Source: Acrocarpospora pleiomorpha
GTDB taxonomy: Bacteria > Actinomycetota > Actinomycetes > Streptosporangiales > Streptosporangiaceae
NCBI RefSeq assembly: GCF_009687885.1
Contig: NZ_BLAF01000010.1
Coordinates: 186,001-250,000 of the forward strand
Direction of reading: 5' to 3'
Length of the DNA: 64,000 nucleotides
The notes beneath the pieces are model-generated. The model searched no databases and was not told the origin of the DNA. It was given only the letters and a program-made list of their open reading frames with translations. Positions 1 to 8,800 of this stretch are shown in pieces. Numbering within the stretch: position 1 is the stretch's first letter; each line of letters opens with the position of its first letter. Both the position numbers and the translations under genes were made by a program.

Positions 1-246
1 CTTGACGCTCAGCTGGTAGCTGTCGCGATCCCGGCCGCGCAGCGCCTCGGCGAGCAGCAACTCGTTGTGGCCCATGGCGTAGAAGTCGCCGGTGTCGATC
101 AGCGTGACGCCGCGCTCCAACGCGGCGTGCACGGTGGCGATGCTCTCCGCGCGGTCGGCCACGCCGTAAGCGCCTGACATGCCCATCGCACCCAGGCCCA
201 GCGCGGAAACAGCCGGTCCGGTGCGGCCCAGGGTTCGTCTCTGCAT
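1..246 (-). CDS. aldo/keto reductase, partial (runs off left edge)
   Basis: N-terminal 82 codons of an NAD(P)H-dependent aldo/keto reductase; the rest lies outside the window. The protein opens with MQRRTLGRTGPAVSALGLG, the usual first strand of the family's TIM barrel, and carries DTGDFYAMGHNE with the Asp and Tyr of the catalytic tetrad. The ATG is the reverse of cat at 244-246. It is divergent from the MmyB-type regulator at 375. Such pairs are common in actinobacteria, and the regulator usually controls the oxidoreductase. The physiological substrate cannot be read from the sequence. Confidence 0.85.
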   Translation of the reverse strand, partial: MQRRTLGRTGPAVSALGLGAMGMSGAYGVADRAESIATVHAALERGVTLIDTGDFYAMGHNELLLAEALRGRDRDSYQLSVK

Positions 247-374
247 CACGTTCTCCCTCGCTCTCGATGTTGTCCCCAACCATGCGCCCGGGCCGGGACG
301 GGCGGGAGCGGAGCGTTCATCATGGGAGAGCCGCTCCCTGGCTCGGCTCGCCGGCCGCGAGGCAGGATGAAGCC

Positions 375-1241
375 ATGCAACGTGACGAGCTCGCCGACTT
401 CCTGCGCCGCCGCCGCGAGGCGATTCGCCCGGCCGAGGTGGGCTTCACCGACGGCCCTCGCCGCCGCGCCATCGGCCTGCGCCGGGAAGAGGTGGCGATG
501 CTCGCGGGCATGTCGGTGGACTATGTCGTACGCCTCGAGCAGGGCCGCAGCAGTCAGCCCTCGACCCAGCTGCTCGGCGCGCTGGCCCGGGCGTTGCGCT
601 TGTCCGACGACGAGCGCGACCACCTGTTCCACCTGGCCGGCCATCGGCCTCCGCCCGCCGACGGGGTGGCCCGCCTGGCCCGCGCCGGCCTGGTGCGCAT
701 GCTCGACCTGCTCGGCGACACCCCGGCCCTGGTCCTGTCCGACCTGGGTGAGATCCTCGCCCAGAACCGGGCGGCCGTCCTGCTGACGGGCGACCACACC
801 GGCTTCTCAGGCGACCGGCGCTACGTCGTATACCGCTGGTTCACCGAGCCCGCCGCGCGCGCCGTTTGCCCGCCTGAGGAGCAGGAGCATCAGGCCCGTC
901 AGCTCGTGGCTGACCTGCGCGCCGCCGTCGGCCGCCAGTCCGGCGACCCCACGGTCGCCGGACTCGTCGGCCGTTTGCAGGCCGCGAGCGCCGACTTCCG
1001 GCGGCTCTGGGCCGAGCACGAGGTGGCGGTCCGGCGCGCCGACCGCAAGACCATGCTGCACCCGCGGGTGGGCCGCCTGGTGATGAACTGCGAGACCCTG
1101 GTCACTCCCGACCAGGGTCAGCAGCTGCTGGTACTCACCCCGGCGGACGCCGAGACCCGCGAGCGGCTGGAACTGCTGCGAGTACTCGGTATCGAAGAGT
1201 TCCCCACGAGGGCAACGGACGACTCCCGCCTCCCAGGCTGA
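375..1241 (+). CDS. XRE-family regulator with MmyB-like C-terminal domain
   Basis: 288-residue cytoplasmic DNA-binding protein. Residues about 1-75 form an XRE-type helix-turn-helix (LRREEVAMLAGMSVDYVVRL, then the LEQGR turn). The rest is the MmyB-like PAS-type ligand-binding domain (LVLSDLGEILAQNRAA, YRWFTEP). I chose ATG 375, preceded by AGGATGAAG, because family members start MxRxELADFLRRRRE; an upstream in-frame ATG at 267 would add a basic tail without homology to the domain. It is divergent from the aldo/keto reductase, its likely target. The ligand is unknown; members of this family in Streptomyces have been linked to fatty-acid binding. Confidence 0.88.
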   Translation: MQRDELADFLRRRREAIRPAEVGFTDGPRRRAIGLRREEVAMLAGMSVDYVVRLEQGRSSQPSTQLLGALARALRLSDDERDHLFHLAGHRPPPADGVARLARAGLVRMLDLLGDTPALVLSDLGEILAQNRAAVLLTGDHTGFSGDRRYVVYRWFTEPAARAVCPPEEQEHQARQLVADLRAAVGRQSGDPTVAGLVGRLQAASADFRRLWAEHEVAVRRADRKTMLHPRVGRLVMNCETLVTPDQGQQLLVLTPADAETRERLELLRVLGIEEFPTRATDDSRLPG

Positions 1242-1319
1242 AGGGCGGTGTCGTCCCGGTCTGAGCGGCCCCAGAACGCTTACCGTCAAGACATGCAGAC
1301 GTTCCACTCCGTGCACAGG

Positions 1320-1910
1320 ATGAGCCTGAGGCTGCAAACGATCGGCACGCGCGTCGTTGCCGGAGCGCTGCTCCTCGGGGTCGGCGCATGCGCGAGCGCG
1401 GCGGGCGGCCGCGACGCGGGCCTGCCGACGGTCACGCCGGCGACCGCTTCGCCCGAGCCCCTCGCGGCCGGGCGGGGAATCGGTCCGCTGTCCCCGGTGC
1501 CCCTCACGGTCGCCGACGGCGCCGACGCGGGCATGGCGAGCGGCCGCTCGCTGAACCTGCCGGAGGGGTGGACCGCGGAGGTGTGGGCCGATGTGCCGGA
1601 CGCCCGGGTGGCGGCATGGAGCCCGGACGGCCGCCTGGTCGTCTCCACCGGACGTCGCGGTGTGGTGTCGATTCTCGCTCCGACCTCCGCCGGGAGGGCG
1701 CCGACCGTGACGACGCTGCTGGACGGCCTGGCCAACCCGCAGGGCGTGGCGTTCACCGAGCAGGACGGTCGCACGATCCTGGTCGTCCGCGAGGCGACCC
1801 GGCTCGTCGCGTGGGACTACGCCGTCGCCGCCGTGCCCGGCCCTGACGGCTCGATCTACGTCACCGACGACCACGCCGGCCTCGTCTACCGGCTCACGCC
1901 CGGCAGATGA
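1320..1910 (+). pseudogene. sorbosone/glucose dehydrogenase (PQQ-type propeller) lipoprotein with internal deletion
   Basis: Open frame with a lipoprotein signal (VVAGALLLGVGAC) and the first blades of a soluble PQQ-dependent sugar dehydrogenase (LPEGWTAEVWADVPDARVA, LDGLANPQGVAF). After RLVAWDYA it jumps straight to the C-terminal blade (VAAVPGPDGSIYVTDDHAG, VYRLTPG). Intact relatives are roughly 400 residues; this has about 197, so some 200-240 central residues are missing without loss of frame, near 1821-1830. The catalytic and PQQ/Ca sites would be gone, so I call it a pseudogene. Start codons at 1248 and 1293 are also possible; 1320 best fits a signal peptide. The stop overlaps the next ATG (ATGA at 1907). 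Confidence 0.7.
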
Positions 1911-3436
1911 GGAACCCCTTCCCGACCGCGCGGCACTCCCTGCTCGTACGGCTCTCGCCGGCCCTGCTCGGAGTGCTGCTCGGCATGCTCGCCCTCGGCC
2001 CGGCCCTGGGCCCGGGCTTCGCCCTCCGGTACGACATGGTCTTCGTCCCTGATCCACCCATATTTCGGGACTTAGGGGGATTCCCCAGGGCGGTTCCCAG
2101 TGATCTGGTCGTGGCCGTGTTGTCGTACCCGATCCCGGCCGTGGTGGTGCAGAAGCTGATCCTGCTCGGGATCTTCCTGCTGGCCGCGACGGGAGCGGCG
2201 GCGCTGATGCCCTCCGATCGGACGGCCGCCCGCCTGGTGGCCGCCGCCTTCTACGCCTGGAACCTGTACCTGGCCCAGCGGCTGCTGCTCGGCCAGTGGG
2301 CGCTCCTCCTGGGATACGCCGGACTGCCGTGGGCCGTCCGCGCCGCCGCCCAAGGCGGGGTACGCCGATTCGCGATCGCCCTGATTCCCGCGGCCGTGGG
2401 CGGATTCCAGGCCATGCTGGTCACCCTGCTCGCCGTGATCCCGGTCGCCGCCCGGCGCGCCGAGCGGTGGCGCGCGGTCGCCGTCGCCGGTGGGGTCGCC
2501 GCCGTGCTCAGCCTGCCGTGGCTGATCCCGGCGCTGCGCTCGGGCGCGGCCACCGATCCGGCCGGGGTGGACGCCTTCGCCGCCCGGGCGGACGGCCCTT
2601 TCGGCGTCGTCGGCAGCCTGCTCTCGCTGGGCGGCATCTGGAACGCCGAGGCGGGCGTGCCCGGCCAGGGCTTCTGGGCGTCGGCGACCATCCGCCTCCT
2701 GGTCTCGGCCGTCGCCGTCTGGGGTTTCGTCCGGCTGCTCCGGCACGGCCGGCGCGACCCGGCGCTGCTCGGGCTCGCCGTGGCCGCCCTGCTCGGGCTG
2801 GCGATCGCCGGCCTCGGAGCCTTCGCGCCGGAGGTGCCGAAAGGCCTGATCAGCTGGTGGCCGGGCTTCGGGCCGCTGCGGGACGGGCAGGTGTACCTGG
2901 CGCCGCTGGCCCTGGTCCAGGCGCTCGGTCTCGCGTCGTTCGCGCGCGGCAGGATCGGCCTGGCGGCGGTCGCGGTGCCCGTGCTGGTGTTGCCGACGCT
3001 GGCGATCGGGGCGTTCGGGCGGCTCGCGGCGGCCGATTATCCGGCCGAATGGCGGCAGGTGCAGCGGATCGTCAACGCCGATCCGGCGCCGGGCGCGCTG
3101 GTGTCGTTGCCGTGGCGGGCGCACCGGGTGTTCCGGTGGACGGGCGGCCGGGTCATCCTCGACCCGGCGACCAAACTCTTCGCCCGCCGGGTGGTCTGGA
3201 ACGACACGCTGGTGGTCGAATCGCGGGAGTACGGGCAGATCAGCGTCAGCGCCGAGGACCCGCTGGCGGGCCGGGTGGGCGCGCTGCTCGCCGGGCCGGG
3301 ACCGGCTAGGGCCCGGCTGGCCGCCGCCGGGGTCCGCTACGTCCTCATCGACGGCAACGAGAACGCGTTCCTGCTGAAGCTCCAGGACGCGACCCCGATT
3401 TTCCGTGGCGAGGGACTCCTCCTGTTGCGCTTGTGA
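1907..3436 (+). CDS. polytopic GT-C-like membrane protein (Rv0226c-like)
   Basis: 509-residue integral membrane protein with about ten to eleven hydrophobic segments and a soluble C-terminal part of roughly 130 residues. An early extracytoplasmic loop contains LRYDMVFVPDPP, an acidic loop position of the kind used by GT-C polyprenyl-dependent glycosyltransferases. Its position beside a GT4 enzyme, a methyltransferase and an AftD homologue matches the transmembrane protein Rv0226c in Mycobacterium tuberculosis. I infer a role in extracytoplasmic glycan assembly; donor and acceptor are unknown. The ATG overlaps the stop of the decayed dehydrogenase, with no strong ribosome-binding site. Confidence 0.65.
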   Translation: MRNPFPTARHSLLVRLSPALLGVLLGMLALGPALGPGFALRYDMVFVPDPPIFRDLGGFPRAVPSDLVVAVLSYPIPAVVVQKLILLGIFLLAATGAAALMPSDRTAARLVAAAFYAWNLYLAQRLLLGQWALLLGYAGLPWAVRAAAQGGVRRFAIALIPAAVGGFQAMLVTLLAVIPVAARRAERWRAVAVAGGVAAVLSLPWLIPALRSGAATDPAGVDAFAARADGPFGVVGSLLSLGGIWNAEAGVPGQGFWASATIRLLVSAVAVWGFVRLLRHGRRDPALLGLAVAALLGLAIAGLGAFAPEVPKGLISWWPGFGPLRDGQVYLAPLALVQALGLASFARGRIGLAAVAVPVLVLPTLAIGAFGRLAAADYPAEWRQVQRIVNADPAPGALVSLPWRAHRVFRWTGGRVILDPATKLFARRVVWNDTLVVESREYGQISVSAEDPLAGRVGALLAGPGPARARLAAAGVRYVLIDGNENAFLLKLQDATPIFRGEGLLLLRL

Positions 3437-3516
3437 CCAGCAACGTCCCGAAATTTCGCGACATACCGAGCGGTAACTTTCTTTATCACGGTTTGGGAAG
3501 GTCTCTGGCTATTGCC

Positions 3517-3530
3517 TGTATCACGTTCTA
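3517..3530. promoter_or_regulatory. TnnAACnnGTTnnA-type palindrome, copy 1 (7 of 8 positions)
   Basis: TGTATCACGTTCTA, 43 bp before the DUF2613 gene. It matches the pattern TnnAACnnGTTnnA at seven of eight fixed positions (AAC is ATC). It is one of five such sites, all at gene boundaries of the envelope cluster (also 5817, 15355, 17005, 18029). The pattern is that described for the TetR-family regulator KstR; which regulator acts here is unknown. Confidence 0.45.
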
Positions 3531-3572
3531 CTCTCGGCACACTGCGCTGGAACCTGCGGAAGGGAGAAGCCG

Positions 3573-3704
3573 GTGTTGAAGGTGCTCGTGGCTGTGGCGA
3601 TCGGAGCTGTGCTCGCCGGCGTCGCCTCGGTGGCCATCCTCAATGTCGCCTCGCCGAGCTTGCAGCCGCCGGACCAACCGCTCTACAACTACGGCACTCG
3701 CTGA
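3573..3704 (+). CDS. DUF2613-family single-pass membrane micro-protein
   Basis: 43-residue protein: one N-terminal hydrophobic helix (VAVAIGAVLAGVASVAILNV), then a short tail ending DQPLYNYGTR. The GTG start has a clear ribosome-binding site (GGAAGGGAGAAG) just upstream. Length, single helix and tail fit the DUF2613 family, whose mycobacterial member Rv0236A lies beside aftD; here it lies in the same cluster, upstream of the GT4 gene. It is probably anchored in the membrane with an exposed tail. Function is unknown. It is easily missed because it is so short. Confidence 0.75.
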   Translation: MLKVLVAVAIGAVLAGVASVAILNVASPSLQPPDQPLYNYGTR

Positions 3705-3784
3705 CCTTTCCCGTCCGCGCCGGAGATCCCCTTCAGGTCTGACCTTGGCGTGAGCCATGCCCGAAAGCGCCGCTCCGGGAGGAG

Positions 3785-4999
3785 ATGTTGTTGGTAAACA
3801 TGAGTAAGGCTCACATTGGCCCTGGTTTATCGGGCGCTAGGGTCGCCATCCTGAACTTCCGCGAACCGCTGCAGTCCGTCGCCGGCGGCGCCGAGGAGTA
3901 CGCCTGGCGGGTCGCCATGCACCTGGGCGCCGAGGGAGCCCACGTCTGGTTCGTCACCGCCCGCGAACCCGATCAGCCGAGATCCGAGGTACGGCACGGC
4001 GTCACGCTGCGCCGGATGGGCAACCGCTACACCCTCTACCCGCTCGCCGCGCTCTGGCTGCTGCTCCGCCGTCGGCGGCTCGACCTGGTCGTGGACTGCA
4101 TGAACGGCATCCCGTTCTTCGCCCCCGCCGTGCTGCCCCGCCGTACCCCGGTGATCTCGCTCATCCACCACGTGCACGGCCGGCAGTTCTGGGCGTTCTT
4201 CCCGCCGTGGCTGGCGCGGATCGGGTGCTTCGTCGAGGGGCCGGTGGCGCGGCGGCTCTACCGGCGGTGCCGGACGGTCACCGTGTCCGACTCGTCGATG
4301 CGCGACCTGCGCGAGCGGCTCGGCTGGACCGCGCCGATCCAGGTCATCCCGAACGGGGGCGCGACCGTCGCCGAGGGAGTGCGGCCCGATCCGGCGCTCG
4401 GCGAACCCGCGCTGGTCTTTCTCGGGCGGCTGGTCGGGCACAAGCGGGTGGCGCGCGTGGTCGAGCTGGCCGACCTGCTCGCCGACCGGTGGCCGGGGCT
4501 GCGGGTGCACGTCATCGGCCGGGGGCCGGAGTTCGAGCCGCTCGCCCAGATGGTGGAAGCCCGCCGATTATCCGGAAAAGTCGTCTTGCATGGCCATCTG
4601 CCGGAAGAGGCGAAGATCCGCCTGCTCGGCGCGGCGACCCTGCACGTCACCGCCTCCGAGTTCGAGGGCTGGGGCCTCACCGTGATAGAGGCCGCCGCCC
4701 TCGGCGTCCCGACCGTCGCGTACGGCGTGGCGGGCCTACGCGACTCCGTCCGGGACGGGGTGACGGGCTGGCTCGCGGCCGAAGGGGAACACCTGGCCGA
4801 CGTGGTGGACCGCGCGCTGAAGGAACTCTCCGACCCGCCGGCCCGGGCCGAGATCGGCGCCGCCTGCCGGGCCTGGGCGGGGGAGTTCTCCTGGGAACGC
4901 ACGGTCACCCTCATGGCGGCCCTGGTCGAATCGGAACTGGCCGCGCGTTTCGCGCCCGCGATCGTCCCCGAATCCCGGGTCTCGCCGGAAATTTCGTGA
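3785..4999 (+). CDS. GT4-family glycosyltransferase (Rv0225-like)
   Basis: 404-residue cytoplasmic GT-B fold enzyme that probably transfers a sugar from a nucleotide donor to a lipid or glycan acceptor. Visible landmarks are the N-terminal Rossmann strand with the GGAEEYAWRVA loop, VIPNGG at the domain junction, LVFLGRLVGHKRV at the start of the nucleotide-binding half, and SEFEGWGLTVIEAAALGVPTV, the E-x7-E donor-binding motif. The start is uncertain: GGGAGGAG abuts ATG 3785, so TTG 3791 or ATG 3800 may be used. It ends one base before the convergent methyltransferase. Context matches Rv0225 beside Rv0224c in mycobacteria. Confidence 0.85.
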   Translation: MLLVNMSKAHIGPGLSGARVAILNFREPLQSVAGGAEEYAWRVAMHLGAEGAHVWFVTAREPDQPRSEVRHGVTLRRMGNRYTLYPLAALWLLLRRRRLDLVVDCMNGIPFFAPAVLPRRTPVISLIHHVHGRQFWAFFPPWLARIGCFVEGPVARRLYRRCRTVTVSDSSMRDLRERLGWTAPIQVIPNGGATVAEGVRPDPALGEPALVFLGRLVGHKRVARVVELADLLADRWPGLRVHVIGRGPEFEPLAQMVEARRLSGKVVLHGHLPEEAKIRLLGAATLHVTASEFEGWGLTVIEAAALGVPTVAYGVAGLRDSVRDGVTGWLAAEGEHLADVVDRALKELSDPPARAEIGAACRAWAGEFSWERTVTLMAALVESELAARFAPAIVPESRVSPEIS

Positions 5000-5000
5000 T

Positions 5001-5738
5001 CTATCGGCGGCGGAGCACGAGCACCAGGTTCCAGGTCACGAACTCGCGGACCCCCGGAACCCTGGTCACCCACCACGCCCAGGACGGCAGGTACCGGGGC
5101 AGAATCGCGACCACGTCCGCCTGGGTCTGCCGCCGCGCCCATCGGATCGCGGACGCGATCGACACCCCGAACATGCTCTCGCCGTACACGTTCTTGGGCG
5201 GCCGCCCGTGACGGCGCAGGTAGCGGCGCGCGGCGCGGTGGCCGCCCAGGTAGTGCCACGGCGAGGTCTCGTGCCCGCCCCACGGCGACAGCCAGTTGGT
5301 GAACGACAGGTACACCAGCCCGCCCGGCCGGGTCACCCGCACCATCTCCTCGGCCATCAGGTACGGATCCGGAACATGTTCCAGCACGTTGGACGAGAAG
5401 CAGACGTCCACCGTCCCGCTCCGCAGCGGCAGCCGCAACGCGCTGCCCAGGACCGATCCCTCCGGCATGACCCCGTTCCGCGCGGTCATCTCCCCGGCGT
5501 CCACGTCCACGCAGACGATCCGCGCCCCCGCGCCCCGCAACGCCTCGGCGAAATATCCGGCACCGCCCCCGACGTCCACCACGAGCCGCCCGTCCAGCGG
5601 GACGAAGGCACGCAGCTGAGCGACCGTGTCCCGGGCGAGCAGGCCGTAGAAGAACTCCGGATCGCGCTGCTCCTGGCGGAACGCGGCGAACAGCCGTACC
5701 GACCTGGCGAGGTCGGCGCGGAAGGGCGGGATGTCCAC
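5001..5738 (-). CDS. class I SAM-dependent methyltransferase (Rv0224c-like)
   Basis: About 245 residues with a Rossmann methyltransferase core: LVVDVGGGAGYFAEAL (motif I, SAM glycine loop), IVCVDVD (acidic end of strand 2), VDVCFSSNVLEHVPDP (motif IV region) and RVTRPGGLVYLSF (motif VI). I chose the GTG at 5738, which gives VDIPPFRADLARS; the frame stays open far upstream but only as the antisense shadow of aftD. It is convergent with the GT4 gene with one base between the stop codons, and divergent from aftD. The M. tuberculosis neighbourhood has the equivalent Rv0224c. The substrate is unknown, possibly a cell-wall glycan or its lipid carrier. Confidence 0.85.
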   Translation of the reverse strand: MDIPPFRADLARSVRLFAAFRQEQRDPEFFYGLLARDTVAQLRAFVPLDGRLVVDVGGGAGYFAEALRGAGARIVCVDVDAGEMTARNGVMPEGSVLGSALRLPLRSGTVDVCFSSNVLEHVPDPYLMAEEMVRVTRPGGLVYLSFTNWLSPWGGHETSPWHYLGGHRAARRYLRRHGRPPKNVYGESMFGVSIASAIRWARRQTQADVVAILPRYLPSWAWWVTRVPGVREFVTWNLVLVLRRR

Positions 5739-5816
5739 GGCGGGCAGCTTACTGGTACCTGTTTCAGGCGCCGATGGGCGTTCCGTCACAATTCGGGGAA
5801 CGGCCTGGCTCTTATC

Positions 5817-5830
5817 TGGAACGAGTTCTA
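5817..5830. promoter_or_regulatory. TnnAACnnGTTnnA palindrome, copy 2 (8 of 8)
   Basis: TGGAACGAGTTCTA lies in the 129-bp divergent region between the methyltransferase and aftD, 38 bp before the aftD start. It matches every fixed position of TnnAACnnGTTnnA. Its place suggests that it controls aftD, and perhaps the methyltransferase on the other strand. Confidence 0.55.
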
Positions 5831-5867
5831 GCCTCAGGGCTACTCGCGCGTGACTCGGAGGAGATTC

Positions 5868-8800
5868 TTGATCGTTCCGGAGCAGGCCGACTCCCGGTTC
5901 CGCCGCCGGTCGCGCCTGCTCGCCGCCTGCCTGGCGCTCTTCGTGGTCGCCTTCTCGGTCGCCCCCGAGAGGATCATCTCGGAGACCAAGCTGGACATGC
6001 CGGTCAATCCCTGGGGCTTCCTGACTCGGGCCCTCACCCTCTGGGACAGCACCCATTTCGGATATATCCAGAATCAGGCATACGGCTACCTCTTCCCGAT
6101 GGGCCCCTTCTACGTGGCCGGCACCGAGCTCGGCCTGCCGCCCTGGGTGCTGCAACGCCTCTGGATGGCCCTGGTCCTCTGCGCCGCCTTCCTCGGCATC
6201 GTGCTCCTCGCCGACGCGCTCGGCATCGGCACCGCCAACACCCGCGTCATCGCCGGGTTCGCCTACGCCCTCGCCCCCCACGCGCAGGCCCTGATCGGCG
6301 TCAACTCCTCGGAGTTCCTGCCCAGCGCGCTCGTCCCCTGGATGCTGATCCCGCTGGTCAGAGGAACACGGGAGGGGGCGAGCCCACGCCGGGCCGCCGC
6401 GCTCTCCGCGCTCGCGTTCGTCTGCTGCGGCGGCGTCAACGCCACCGCCGAGCTGGCCGTCCTGATCATCCCGTTCCTCTACCTGCTCACCCGCGGCCGG
6501 GGCCCGCGCCGCAACCGGCTGCTGCTGTGGTGGCTCGGCTGCACCGCCGCCGCCTCCTTCTGGTGGCTGGCACCGCTGGCCATCCTGGGCCGCCACGCCT
6601 TCTCGTTCATGCCGTACACCGAGAACGCCGCCGCCACCACCGGCGTGACCTCGCTCACCAACACCCTGCGCGGCGCCAACAACTGGATCGGCTACCTGCC
6701 CATCGACGGCCTGCCCTGGTGGCCGGCCGCCTACGAGCACTCGGTCCGCCCGTGGCTGGTGGTGCTCACCGCGCTGGTGGCCGGTCTCGGCCTGGTCGGC
6801 CTGGTACGGCGCGGCCTCCCGGAACGCGCCTTCCTGATCCTGCTCGTGCTGGCCGGTACGGCGATCATGGTCACCGGCCATCTCAGCGTGGTCGCCAACC
6901 CGCTGGCCGGGAACCTGCGCGACCTCTTCGACGGCACCCTGGCGGTGTTCCGGAACATCCACAAGTTCGACGCCCTGGTCCGGCTGCCGGTGGCGCTGGG
7001 GCTGGCCTACCTGCCGGTCTCCGCCGTGCCACGGTTCAGGGCGCCGATCGCGGCGACCTCGTCGGTGCTGCTCGGCGTCACCTTCCTGCCGATCGCGACG
7101 GCGGGGCTGGCCGCCCGCGGGTCGTACCCGGAAATTCCCGGATACTGGCGGGAGGCGGCGACCTGGCTGAACCAGAACGCGGGCGACTCGATGGTGCTGG
7201 CGCAGCCGGGCGCGCGGTGGGGGGAGTACCTGTGGGGCCGCCCGATGGACGAACCCCTGCAACCCCTGCTGAAAGCGCGCTGGGCCAGCCGGATGATCGT
7301 GCCGTGGGGGTCGGCGGGCCTGACCCGGCTGCTGGACGCGATCGACCAGCGTTTCGCCACCGGGCAGGGGTCGGCGGGCCTGGCCGAGGTGCTGCGCCGG
7401 ATGGGGGTCGGCTATGTGCTGGTCCGCAATGACCTGGATAAGTTCTCCATCCGGGGCGCCTGGCCGCCACGCGTGCACGAGGCGGTCGCGGAGGCCGGAC
7501 TCACCCTGGTCAAAGGCTTCGGCCCGGTGGTCGGCGACCCGAAGACCGCGAACGCGACCACCTGGTTCAACCAGCCGTACCAGGCGCTGGAGGTCTACCG
7601 GGTCGACCGCCCGGCACCGCTCGCCGCGACCCTGACCGGTGACCCGCTCCGGGTGACCGGCGGCCCAGAAGCCTTGCTCGCCCTGGCCGACCTGGGGTTG
7701 CTCGCGGACGGGCGGCCGGTGCTGCTCGGCGACGACCCCGGCGCCGCGTCGGTGCCAGGGAGCCGGACGATCGTCACCGACACGCTGCGCCGCCGCGAGG
7801 TGGCCTTCAGCGAGCTGCGGTTCGCGAGCTCCCCGACGCTCACCGCCGGTGAGAAGTTCCGGCGCCCGGCCGCCGAGCACGACCTGCTCGATCCCGGCTG
7901 GGACTCCTTCACCTCCGTCGCTCGGCCGGCCGGGATCAAGGCGATCACCGCGTCCTCCTCGGCCTCCGACGTGACCGCGCTGCCGGACACCCGGGACACG
8001 GGCAACCTGCCGTTCGCGGCCGTGGACGGCGACGCCCGTACGTCGTGGCGGTCCGGCGGGTGGGACGGCGCGGTCGGCGAGTGGCTTCAGGTGGACCTGG
8101 TCAGGAAGGTGTCGATCCCGCAGCTGGCGGTGGCCTTCACCCAGTTCGTCGGGCCGGCCGTGACCGAGATCGAGGTGGAGACCTCGGCGGGGAAGGTCCG
8201 GCAGACGGTGAAGAACACCGGTGCCGCCCAGCTCGTGCACGTTCCACCGGGAGCGACCGATCGGGTGCGGATCACCGTGACCCGGGTCGCCTGGCGGCCG
8301 AAGTCGAACCTCGGCAGCCGGGTGGGGATCACCGAACTGGCCATTCCCGGGGTGGCCGCCGGGCGGACCGTGCTGGTGCCGGGGGTGGCCGCCAACCCGG
8401 TGATTCCGACCTACGCGCTGGGGGGAAGCACCGGGGCGGCACCCGGGTGCATGCAGGGGTCGTTCATCTGGACCTGTTCCGGTCAGTTGCAGATGCGCGG
8501 TGAGGACGGGTTCGGCTTCGACCGGACGATCACCTCGCCCGCCACCGCGCCCAGGGAGGCGGTCGGGCAGACCATGCTCACCGATCCGCACGCGATCGAG
8601 ACCGCGACCACGTTCCCGAACATCTACCCGCACGTCTCGGCCTCCTCGACGCTCGTCGACCATCCGGCCGCGGTCGGCCTGTCCGCCTTCGACGGCGACC
8701 CCAAGACCATCTGGTACGCGGGAGCCTTCGACGCCAAGCCCACCCTGACCATCGATTTCGGCAGACGGCGCAAGATCGACCAGATCGAGATCACGTATCC

